Assembly (NCBI RefSeq): GCF_002734285.1
Contig: NZ_NSEA01000008.1
Coordinates: 184,902 to 248,901 of the forward strand
Length of the DNA: 64,000 bases
Direction of reading: 5' to 3'
DNA from: Fredinandcohnia onubensis
GTDB taxonomy: Bacteria > Bacillota > Bacilli > Bacillales > Bacillaceae_L
Both the position numbers and the translations under genes were made by a program. Numbering within the stretch: the first letter of the stretch is position 1; the number at the start of each line of letters is the position of its first letter. Below are positions 43,135 through 53,162 of this stretch, piece after piece. The notes beneath the pieces were generated by a model, which ran no database searches, was not told the DNA's origin, and saw nothing but the letters and a program-made list of their open reading frames with translations.

Positions 43135-44499
43135 TTATTTTAAAGGGATGGTTACTTCAAATTCTGTTCCCATTCCCAATTCACTTTTGATCTTGATCCT
43201 ACCATGATGGGCATCTACAATCCTTTTGGCAATTGATAAACCTAGGCCATAACCCCCTTCTTTCCTAGTTCTTGCTTTATTCACTCTAAAAAATCGGTCA
43301 TAAATCCGGATTTGATCTTCTTCTGATATTCCTAAGCCTGTATCCTTAACCGTGATTATTAAATCCTTTTGTTGTGATAATTGGATGTGAACAGTAACCG
43401 TACCGCCACTACTCGTATACTTAAGCGCATTATCAAGGAGGATATATAATAACTGAATCAGTTTATCCTTGTCTGCATATATACGAAGAGGTTCGGTGGC
43501 ATGTAATGATAGAGTTATACCTTTTTCAGTCGCAAGATTAATAAATGACTCCAGCACTTGATTCGGGTAAAAATCAAACCATTCCTTGACTATTCCATTT
43601 TTCTCCTCTTCTGAATCTAATCGGGCAAGGGTTAGAAGGTCATTGATTAGTTTTGTCATTCGTTTGACCTCATCCTTCATTCCCCTCATCATTTTCTGAG
43701 AAAAAGCGTCCCGTTCCTTCTCTTCCAACTCAAGTGCCTCGAGGGAAGAAAAAATGACACTAAGCGGTGTACGCAGCTCATGCGATGCATTCGCGACAAA
43801 CTCTCGCTGTTGGTTATAGGCTGTTTCTAATGGGACCAGTGCTTTTCTCGACATTATGTTACTCAGCCAAATCGCCACGCCAATAAAAAGCAAAGCGATG
43901 CTTAGACACACAATAAGGACCCATTTGAAGATGGTATCAAAATACGTAATATCAAGGCCGATATACATCATCCCCAAAAACTCCCCATTACTGATAATTG
44001 GACGTCCGAGCATTAAGACTCTCATTTCTAAATCTCGAAACTGCCGATATTCAGGTAAGTCAGTAGGAACAGCTACCCGCACCTGTTTGATTTCATTCTT
44101 GGAAATGTTCCAATCTGTAATGAGATCTAAAAACAACGGGCGCATGGGTCTAATCGACTCGATCGAAGTCAATAATTCTCCATTTGGATTCGTTACATAA
44201 TAAAACAATTGATTTTCACTTAAAAATAAGGATCTATTCTCATCACGAAACCGATTATCGCGTTGTTTTGAATATGATTGTTGAAGCTCACGCATTCCCA
44301 CATCTGCAATCTCGTTTAATTTCCGTTCTTCTTCACTTATAATGACGCGAAATAAAATAAAAAGCACGATTGCGACAAAAACAATTAAAAATAAGGAAAG
44401 GATTGCACTGTAATAGATAGTTAACCGCATCTGTGTTCGGGAAAAAACGTCTTTTTGATCCCGTTTAAGCCATTTATTCATCCATAAATTACGTTTCAA
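43135..44499 (-). CDS. Sensor histidine kinase of the PspA-linked two-component system
   Basis: Possible starts are GTG 44517, TTG 44499 and ATG 44481. TTG 44499 has GGAGTGGGG seven bases upstream within the end of the regulator gene, so I prefer it (454 residues). Two membrane helices (about 30-55 and 190-215) flank an extracellular sensor of about 130 residues. A HisKA box NASHELRTPLSVIFSSLEAL and HATPase boxes DNALKYTSSGG, DTGLGI and YGLGLSIAKRI follow. The stop of the regulator overlaps, so expression is coupled. The signal is not known; envelope stress is suggested by linkage to pspA. Confidence 0.85.
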   Translation of the reverse strand: MKRNLWMNKWLKRDQKDVFSRTQMRLTIYYSAILSLFLIVFVAIVLFILFRVIISEEERKLNEIADVGMRELQQSYSKQRDNRFRDENRSLFLSENQLFYYVTNPNGELLTSIESIRPMRPLFLDLITDWNISKNEIKQVRVAVPTDLPEYRQFRDLEMRVLMLGRPIISNGEFLGMMYIGLDITYFDTIFKWVLIVCLSIALLFIGVAIWLSNIMSRKALVPLETAYNQQREFVANASHELRTPLSVIFSSLEALELEEKERDAFSQKMMRGMKDEVKRMTKLINDLLTLARLDSEEEKNGIVKEWFDFYPNQVLESFINLATEKGITLSLHATEPLRIYADKDKLIQLLYILLDNALKYTSSGGTVTVHIQLSQQKDLIITVKDTGLGISEEDQIRIYDRFFRVNKARTRKEGGYGLGLSIAKRIVDAHHGRIKIKSELGMGTEFEVTIPLK

Positions 44500-45163
44500 T
44501 TTTATACCCCACTCCACGGATTGTCTCGATTAGACTGTCTTTCACATTTCGGTCGATTTTTTTTCGTAAAAGTTTCACCGTGGCATCAATGGTCTTCATA
44601 GAGATATCTGCTTCAATGCCCCAAATCCGATCCAAAATAAGATCCCTTGTTAAGACTTGTCCCTTATTTTTTACGAGCATATCTAATAATTGAAATTCAC
44701 GTGGTGTTAAGTAGATTTCTTCACCGTTTCGAAACACCTTGCGACTTGTCCGTTCTAGAACCAGATCCTTAATGAACACTTTTTCCTCATGAATAGGAGC
44801 AAGCATTCTACGGGATAACGCTTTTAGGCGCGCATGCAATTCGGCAATCTCGAATGGTTTGATTAAGTAATCATCTGCCCCCGCTTCTAGTCCTTCTACC
44901 CGATCAGAAAGAGCATCTCTTGCGGTTAACATGAGGATTGCTCCACTGTATCCTTTCTCTCGTAGTCGTCGACAAATTGTGACTCCATCACCATTTGGCA
45001 TCATCCAATCCAAAATAAGAACATCATAGTAAGATGCCATTGCATATTCATAAGCATCTTCACCTTCTGTTACCCAATCAACCGTCTCGATTCCTTTTTT
45101 CTTTAATAAATGTACAATTAACTCTCCTAAATAATCATCATCTTCTGCCAATAAAATTTTCAC
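44489..45163 (-). CDS. OmpR/PhoB-family response regulator of the PspA-linked two-component system
   Basis: I choose GTG 45163, which has AAAGAGGTGAT upstream. The 224-residue protein has a receiver domain (about 1-115; LLAEDDD, phospho-acceptor D52 in VLILDWMMP, T-A-R and IKPF). Its winged-helix effector domain (about 125-224) has YLTPREFQLLDMLVKNKG and DATVKLLRKKID. The gene for its kinase overlaps its end. Likely targets are the PspA operon and its own promoter. Confidence 0.9.
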   Translation of the reverse strand: MKILLAEDDDYLGELIVHLLKKKGIETVDWVTEGEDAYEYAMASYYDVLILDWMMPNGDGVTICRRLREKGYSGAILMLTARDALSDRVEGLEAGADDYLIKPFEIAELHARLKALSRRMLAPIHEEKVFIKDLVLERTSRKVFRNGEEIYLTPREFQLLDMLVKNKGQVLTRDLILDRIWGIEADISMKTIDATVKLLRKKIDRNVKDSLIETIRGVGYKIET

Positions 45164-45189
45164 AATTATCACCTCTTTTAGCCTCTTAC

Positions 45190-45219
45190 AGTATAAACTT
45201 TTATCCAAGAGCATATCAA
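45190..45219 (-). promoter_or_regulatory. Predicted sigma-A promoter of the two-component operon
   Basis: On the minus strand TTGATA (45219-45214) and TATACT (45195-45190) are 18 bases apart, about 25 bases before the GTG start. Confidence 0.5.
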
Positions 45220-45409
45220 AGTTTGGTGAAAATAGAGTGAAAAGGGTTAATAAACCGTAGAATGTCTCCAATGTGCAAAGAGTTATATGCCAGCATACGT
45301 CCTAGATAACGATACTTTTCAGAAAAAAATACGGCAATGTTTTTTAATTCTTTAACCTAACTAAGCTAAGTTATGGTAATATTAACCTTAAAAAATCGGA
45401 GGGATATAC

Positions 45410-46033
45410 GTGGATTATCTATCTGTACTATCTTTTTTAAGCGCGGCAATCATCCTTACTTTAATGCCAGGTCCAGATAATTTATTTACGTTGGCGCAGA
45501 GTCTAGCAAAAGGGAAAAATGCAGGTATATTTACTACGCTTGGGCTCTGCACGGGATTACTAGTACATATTACAGCTGCAACGATCGGAATTTCCACTCT
45601 AATTTATCAATCAGCTTTTGCATTTACGGTAGTTAAATATGCAGGAGCGGCCTATTTGTTATTCTTAGCATATAAGTCTTTCAAAGAAAAAGATTCGGAT
45701 TTTAACCTTAAAAACGAGGATACTTTAGACTATAAGTCTTTATACAAAAAAGGGGTTATTATGAACCTATTAAACCCTAAAATTTCTTTGTTTTTCCTAG
45801 CCTTCTTCCCACAGTTTATTAACTATGAAAATGGTCATGTTTCGATTCAAATGCTTGTCTATGGCATGCTTTTTCTAATCCAGACTTTAGTTATTTTCTC
45901 GTTAATCAGTATCTTTGCTGGGAAAGTAGGGTCATTCTTACGTAAAAACCCAACAATCTCTAAAAAGATTAATTTTATTCAAGGTTCACTGTTCACCTTA
46001 ATCGGATTGAAAATTGCTTTTAGCCAGAAATAA
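45410..46033 (+). CDS. LysE/RhtB-family amino-acid exporter
   Basis: GTG 45410 follows CGGAGGG. The 207-residue protein has about six membrane helices and the family signature MPGPDNLFTLAQSLAKGKNAGIFTTLGLCTGLLVH near the N-terminus, with MNLLNPKISLFFLAFFPQF in the middle. These proteins export amino acids or their derivatives. The gene is monocistronic and faces a shared terminator. Confidence 0.88.
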   Translation: MDYLSVLSFLSAAIILTLMPGPDNLFTLAQSLAKGKNAGIFTTLGLCTGLLVHITAATIGISTLIYQSAFAFTVVKYAGAAYLLFLAYKSFKEKDSDFNLKNEDTLDYKSLYKKGVIMNLLNPKISLFFLAFFPQFINYENGHVSIQMLVYGMLFLIQTLVIFSLISIFAGKVGSFLRKNPTISKKINFIQGSLFTLIGLKIAFSQK

Positions 46034-46050
46034 TAATTACTATCAGAAAA

Positions 46051-46079
46051 GTGCATTAATCCTTCGTAGATTAATGCAC
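46051..46079. terminator. Bidirectional terminator between the LysE and SRPBCC genes
   Basis: GTGCATTAATC / GATTAATGCAC with a 7-base loop lies between converging genes. T tracts on both sides are weak. Confidence 0.65.
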
Positions 46080-46095
46080 CCATTAGTTGATTAAA

Positions 46096-46551
46096 CTAAT
46101 TTACATTCTCTGCGATTCTTTTTAGTTCTTTTGTACGAGAAATGATAAAGTTAGTCATATACTTTTCCAAAAATAACTTATCTGCAATAACTCCAAGTGG
46201 ACCAAAAGGTGACGTATACTCAAATGTATCAATCATTAGAGTCCCACCTTTTTCTTCTTTGAATTGATGGGTATGTGTAAAGGACCTAAAAGCTCCTTTC
46301 ACCATAATATCAACAAACACGACAGGCTTTTCCATTTGAGTTACTTTTGCTGTTAGCCTTTGTTTAATACCAAAGTGAGTAGCTTCCCAAGTAACAGTAT
46401 CGCCAATTTTTAATAGCCCTTGCGTAATCCCACCAACAGCTTTTTCTTTTGTTTTAGCAGTAGTTTCAATATGTATATCAACGTTTCTTGCAAGGTCAAA
46501 GCATACGTCCACAGGTGCTTGGATAAATTGCTTATGCTTAATAATAGGCAT
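46096..46551 (-). CDS. SRPBCC-superfamily ligand-binding-like protein
   Basis: The 151-residue protein has the START/Bet v1-like strand-helix pattern: FIQAPVDVCFDLARNVDIH at the start, KIGDTVTWEATHFGIKQRLTAKV in the middle, MIDTFEYTSPFGPLGVIADKLFLEKYM and a long final helix. Members bind hydrophobic ligands or act in polyketide and lipid chemistry. The ligand is unknown. GGAGATAG precedes ATG 46551. Confidence 0.75.
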   Translation of the reverse strand: MPIIKHKQFIQAPVDVCFDLARNVDIHIETTAKTKEKAVGGITQGLLKIGDTVTWEATHFGIKQRLTAKVTQMEKPVVFVDIMVKGAFRSFTHTHQFKEEKGGTLMIDTFEYTSPFGPLGVIADKLFLEKYMTNFIISRTKELKRIAENVN

Positions 46552-46714
46552 TTGCTATCTCCTTTGTAGGAACAATATTTTTAATTACCAATTCTACTGC
46601 CCCGTAGCTAAATAATTTCAAAATAATTTGCGTTAATCCTTCTTGGACTGTCGAACCAGTTACTTCAATACTATTATAAATTTTTGAAGCGATGTCTATC
46701 TTAGCTTTTAAAAC

Positions 46715-46924
46715 TTATTGCTGTTTGAATTCTTTAAATTCATCAATGTATAGAGCTACATAGCCACAATTGGGACACACTGAAGCTTTTGTTTTTGCTG
46801 ATACATTATTGAAAAAACCTTTCCTTTTTTGACTAATTTTAACTCCAGCCAAATCACCCTCAACAGTCACTTTACAACCCTCTATCATTTGAGTTTGGCA
46901 TTGATTACAAATTCTTTTCAACAC
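46715..46924 (-). CDS. Small zinc-ribbon protein
   Basis: The 69-residue protein starts at GTG 46924, eight bases after AAAAGGGG. It has two Cys-x-x-Cys knuckles, CNQCQ near residue 6 and CPNCGY near residue 50, separated by a basic loop (VKISQKRKGFFNN). It probably binds one zinc. Function unknown. Confidence 0.68.
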   Translation of the reverse strand: MLKRICNQCQTQMIEGCKVTVEGDLAGVKISQKRKGFFNNVSAKTKASVCPNCGYVALYIDEFKEFKQQ

Positions 46925-47088
46925 TTTAAAAGCCCCTTTTTTTAAACGATTGTTATCTCTTATTTCTATAAAGATTAAATAAGTCCTTTTAATAGTAGTC
47001 TCTGATTATGAAATTTGCTTAATTACTTCATATATATCGGTGTAATATGAATGGTTCAATATTTACATATATCCAATTTTTTAAAGGT

Positions 47089-47118
47089 TTGACACACATA
47101 TTAGGGATTGCTAATATG
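47089..47118 (+). promoter_or_regulatory. Promoter of the cadmium-type resistance operon with built-in ArsR operator
   Basis: The -35 TTGACA (47089-47094) and -10 TAATAT (47112-47117) are 17 bases apart. CATATTAG (47097-47104) and CTAATATG (47111-47118) form a perfect 8-base inverted repeat across the spacer and -10 box. Confidence 0.8.
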
Positions 47119-47133
47119 ATACTAAACAGAACG

Positions 47134-47151
47134 TATTAGTTAAAACTAATA
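47134..47151. promoter_or_regulatory. Second ArsR-type operator
   Basis: TATTAGT-TAAA-ACTAATA is a 7-base inverted repeat downstream of the promoter, related to the first operator (shared ATTAG/CTAAT half sites), 18 bases before the regulator start. Confidence 0.6.
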
Positions 47152-47169
47152 TGATAAGGGGGAAATCTC

Positions 47170-47490
47170 ATGCTTCAAACGGAAATAGATACGAAAGTAA
47201 AATTCCTTAGAGGATTTGCTGATAAAACACGTATCCAAATTCTTGATAGTATAAAAGATCAAGAAAAAGCTGTCTCTCAAATTGTGGATGACCTTAACGG
47301 CAATCAATCTAATATCTCACAGCATTTAGCATGTTTAAAAGGCTGTGGACTCATCGTTGGGAGACAAGAAGGAAAATACGTTTATTACAGCTTACGTAAT
47401 GAACAAGTACGGGATTTATTAATGATGTTTAATACAGTTTTTGAAGACGTTCAGAATGATGTAGCTTGTTGTGAACGTCACATAGATTAG
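47170..47490 (+). CDS. ArsR/SmtB-family metal-sensing repressor (CmtR-like cysteine set)
   Basis: The 106-residue winged-helix protein has helix-turn-helix QIVDDLNGNQSNISQHLACLKGCGLI (38-62). The recognition helix contains C55-x3-C59, and the C-terminus has C100-C101 (DVACCERH). This spacing resembles the CmtR-type Cd/Pb site (two Cys in the recognition helix plus a C-terminal Cys) more than the N-terminal site of CadC. A P-type ATPase gene follows after 13 bases with its own GGGAGGTGG. The perfect dyad in the promoter is the likely operator. Cadmium, lead or zinc as inducer is inferred. Confidence 0.88.
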   Translation: MLQTEIDTKVKFLRGFADKTRIQILDSIKDQEKAVSQIVDDLNGNQSNISQHLACLKGCGLIVGRQEGKYVYYSLRNEQVRDLLMMFNTVFEDVQNDVACCERHID

Positions 47491-47503
47491 GGAGGTGGAT
47501 TCA

Positions 47504-49924
47504 ATGGCTGATAAATGTTGTGGTTCAAATGGAAAAACCGCAGATGCTGCTACGGAGAGCACGTCTTGTTGCGGTAGTCATTCAGAGGTTAAACCTCAAG
47601 AAACACTTGCCGCTATTGGTGAAAAGGCAGAGTTTCGCATTCACGGAATGGATTGTCCTTCATGTGCCTTGACGATCGAAAAAGGATTAAGTGGTTTGCA
47701 GGACATTCAAGACGTTAAAGTAAATTATAATACTGCTAAACTACAAATAGTCGGTAAAAACAGCGCCTCCTTTGACCAGGTGGAAAGTGAAGTACAAAAA
47801 CTAGGATATGGCATTGAACCACTACTCCAAAACAAGAATGTTAGAATCTTTAACGTTGAAGGAATGGATTGTGGAAGTTGCGCAAAAAGTATTGAAAACC
47901 ACTTGAACACCATCCCTGCAGTAAAAAATGTAAGTGTGAATTTTTCAACTGGCAAAATGAAAATTGAACACGATAACAATGTTGCCGATATCATTTCTGA
48001 AGTGTCTAAAATAGGATATAAAGCTTCTTTATTTACTAGTAAAAAGTCAAATGAATCACCTAAATCCTTAAGTGGCAATGGTGGGATTATCTTCTCTGGA
48101 ATATTGATTGCTGTGGGGTTTATTAGTTCCTTTACTGGCATTTCTACCCTATTAACAACACTCATGTATGCAGTTGCAATGGTTATTAGTGGATATAAAC
48201 CTGTAAAAAGTGCCTATTATTCAATTAAAAGTCGTTCATTAGATATGAATGTCCTCATGTCTGCTGCGGCGATTGGCGCTGCTTTGATTGGAGAATGGTT
48301 AGAGGGTGCAACGGTTGTTTGGTTATTCGCACTTGGAACCACCCTTCAAAATATGTCAATTGAAAAAACAAGAAACTCCATCCGAAATTTAATGGATTTG
48401 GCTCCATCTGAAGCCTTCGTAAAAGTAGGTTCAGAGTTAATTAAAAAACCAGTTGAAGAGGTTTCGATCGGTGATATCTTGATCGTGAAACCTGGAGATA
48501 AAATTCCGCTAGACGGTGAAATCGTACACGGTGAATCCAGTGTAAATCAAGCCCCGATAACTGGTGAATCGATTCCAGTTGATAAAGCAACCGGAGATAC
48601 TGTTTATGCGGGAACAATAAATGAAAGTGGTTCACTTGAGATAAAAGTGACAAAGTTGGTGGAAGATACAACGATCGCTAAAATTATTCATTTAGTGGAA
48701 GAAGCACAAGAACAAAAAGCCCCAACACAAGCATTTGTTGATAGATTTGCAAGTATCTATACGCCGATTGTGTTTATTCTAGCATTAGTTGTCATGGTAC
48801 TCCCCCCTCTACTAGGTTTGGGAACCTATGGTGAATGGTTCTACAGAGGACTTGAATTATTAGTTGTTGCTTGTCCGTGTGCTTTAGTGATTTCAACACC
48901 TGTTGCAATCGTATCTGCAATCGGAAACGCAGCAAAAAATGGTATATTAATCAAAGGTGGTACGTTCTTAGAAAAAGCTAGTGCTATTCGTGCCATTGCC
49001 TTTGATAAAACAGGTACATTAACGGAAGGTAAACCAAAGGTAACTGAAATAATTGCCATAGATACGGATGACGAGCAGCTATTGTCGATTGCTTTGACAT
49101 TAGAAGAATACTCAACACATCCAATAGCAAAAAGCATTGTTGAATATACTCGGGTTAATGGAATACAACCCAAAAATGGTGAATTATTTAAGAACATTGT
49201 CGGTAAAGGAGTACAAGCAACTCTTGATGGAGAAATCTATTACGCAGGGAATCCAAAATTATTCGAAGAGAAGAACGTTACATTAGGGGATGTAACCGAA
49301 ACTGTTCTTAAACTTCAGAATCAAGGTAAAACGGTCGTAATGATCGGTACAATGACTAAAATAATCGGTATTATTGCTGTTGCTGATACGATTCGACAGA
49401 CCACTGTAGAAGCATTAAAAGGATTAAAACAAGTTGGTATAAACGAAGTTGTCATGTTAACTGGTGATAATGAAGGCACAGCTAAAATGATTTCAAAGGA
49501 AGCGAATGTCAGCCGCTATTTTGCAGAGCTTTTACCAGAAGACAAGGTTAATGCCATCAAACAAATACAAAGTGAAGGCAAAATGATAGCGATGGTTGGA
49601 GACGGAATAAATGATGCACCTGCACTCGCTACGGCTGATCTGGGAATTGCTATGGGTGGTGCTGGAACTGACACAGCGATGGAAACTGCTGATATTGTCT
49701 TAATGGCAGACAACCTTGAAAAACTTCCACATACGGTAAAACTTAGTAGAAAAGCGTTGACGATCATAAAGCAAAACATTTGGTTCTCATTAATCGTCAA
49801 ATTCGTGGCTCTAGCTCTTATCTTCCCTGGTTGGTTAACACTTTGGTTAGCGGTATTAAGCGATACCGGAGCTGCAATCATTGTGATCTTAAATGCGTTA
49901 AGACTTTTAAAAGTGAAGGAGTAA
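47504..49924 (+). CDS. cadA: Heavy-metal P1B-type ATPase (CadA-like Cd/Zn/Pb exporter)
   Basis: ATG 47504 is set by GGGAGGTGG; a GTG-type start nine bases upstream overlaps it. The 806-residue pump has a Cys-rich N-terminus (CCGSN, CCGSH) and two HMA domains with GMDCPSC (48-54) and GMDCGSC (120-126). Eight membrane helices follow, with the CPC ion-binding motif (457-459), the TGES actuator loop (353-356), DKTGT phosphorylation site (501-505) and GDGIND hinge. The CPC motif and the two divalent-type HMA domains fit export of Cd2+, Zn2+ or Pb2+. It is controlled by the ArsR-family protein encoded just upstream. Confidence 0.92.
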   Translation: MADKCCGSNGKTADAATESTSCCGSHSEVKPQETLAAIGEKAEFRIHGMDCPSCALTIEKGLSGLQDIQDVKVNYNTAKLQIVGKNSASFDQVESEVQKLGYGIEPLLQNKNVRIFNVEGMDCGSCAKSIENHLNTIPAVKNVSVNFSTGKMKIEHDNNVADIISEVSKIGYKASLFTSKKSNESPKSLSGNGGIIFSGILIAVGFISSFTGISTLLTTLMYAVAMVISGYKPVKSAYYSIKSRSLDMNVLMSAAAIGAALIGEWLEGATVVWLFALGTTLQNMSIEKTRNSIRNLMDLAPSEAFVKVGSELIKKPVEEVSIGDILIVKPGDKIPLDGEIVHGESSVNQAPITGESIPVDKATGDTVYAGTINESGSLEIKVTKLVEDTTIAKIIHLVEEAQEQKAPTQAFVDRFASIYTPIVFILALVVMVLPPLLGLGTYGEWFYRGLELLVVACPCALVISTPVAIVSAIGNAAKNGILIKGGTFLEKASAIRAIAFDKTGTLTEGKPKVTEIIAIDTDDEQLLSIALTLEEYSTHPIAKSIVEYTRVNGIQPKNGELFKNIVGKGVQATLDGEIYYAGNPKLFEEKNVTLGDVTETVLKLQNQGKTVVMIGTMTKIIGIIAVADTIRQTTVEALKGLKQVGINEVVMLTGDNEGTAKMISKEANVSRYFAELLPEDKVNAIKQIQSEGKMIAMVGDGINDAPALATADLGIAMGGAGTDTAMETADIVLMADNLEKLPHTVKLSRKALTIIKQNIWFSLIVKFVALALIFPGWLTLWLAVLSDTGAAIIVILNALRLLKVKE

Positions 49925-50023
49925 TTGTTGAAATAATTCAGATAACGTGGAGAAAATTCAACATAACAGGTTAAATTATATATTTAGATTAGTAAAATCA
50001 ATTACAATGTAAATAAACTACAA

Positions 50024-50058
50024 AAAAGCTTGAGGGAATTTTCGAACCCCAAGCTTTT
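50024..50058 (+). terminator. Terminator of the metal-resistance operon
   Basis: AAAAGCTTGAGG / CCCCAAGCTTTT (one mismatch) with an 11-base loop, about 100 bases after the cadA stop. Confidence 0.7.
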
Positions 50059-50088
50059 ACATTTTGGATTTCCAATGTATTTTCAGCA

Positions 50089-50450
50089 CGTATGCATTTA
50101 TATAGTTTAATAGTATAAAGTCATTCGAAAATTCCTTAAAAAAAGACAACAATTGTAAAAAGTATCCATTTGTGTATCATTTGTGGTTGAAAATGCGATA
50201 AAAACATTCGAAAAATAGAAATGCGTATGCTTTAATATAGTTTGGCAAACTAAAACCTTTCGCAAATTCCAAGAAAAGGAAGAAATACTTTTAATAGTGA
50301 CAACAAATTCAAAAATTTTCCATTTACGTATCATTTTTAAGTAAAAAAGCGATAAAAGCATACGTAAAAATGAATTCCGTATGCTTTTATATAGTTTGGC
50401 ATTATAAAACCATTCGGAAGTTCCAAAAAAAGGAATATCCACTTTCAAAA
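50089..50450. repeat. Degenerate tandem repeat of about 135-154 bases, three copies
   Basis: Units begin CGTATGC-(A/T)-TTTATATAGTTT at 50089, 50224 and 50378 and continue with ATTCG-x-AA-x-TTCC, then (in the first two) CCATTT-x-x-GTATCATTT and GCGATAAAA. At the last two junctions AAAGCATACG / CGTATGCTTT (or a degenerate AAAACATTCG) form an inverted repeat around about 13 bases. A minus-strand frame across it (50107-50448) is probably accidental. Confidence 0.65.
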
Positions 50451-53078
<2,628 letters not shown>

Positions 53079-53106
53079 TTGTTGAATAAAGGCTGTTAAC
53101 CTAAAA

Positions 53107-53136
53107 AACCCTTCTGTGAAACCGCACAGAAGGGTT
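53107..53136. terminator. Bidirectional terminator between katG and the helicase-nuclease gene
   Basis: AACCCTTCTGTG / CACAGAAGGGTT with a 6-base loop and T tracts on both strands, serving the two converging genes. Confidence 0.9.
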
Positions 53137-53145
53137 TTTTTCTTT

Positions 53146-53162
53146 TGGGACAGTGGCTCCCA
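53146..53162. repeat. Palindromic GGGAC repeat, copy 10 (short), touching a stop codon
   Basis: TGGGACAGTGGCTCCCA ends directly at the TAG (53163-53165) of the helicase gene, before the shared terminator. Confidence 0.65.

Noticed and set aside
50107-50448. 113-codon minus-strand frame across the pre-katG repeat
   Set aside because: Composition follows the AT-rich repeat units, no ribosome site was found, and it looks accidental.
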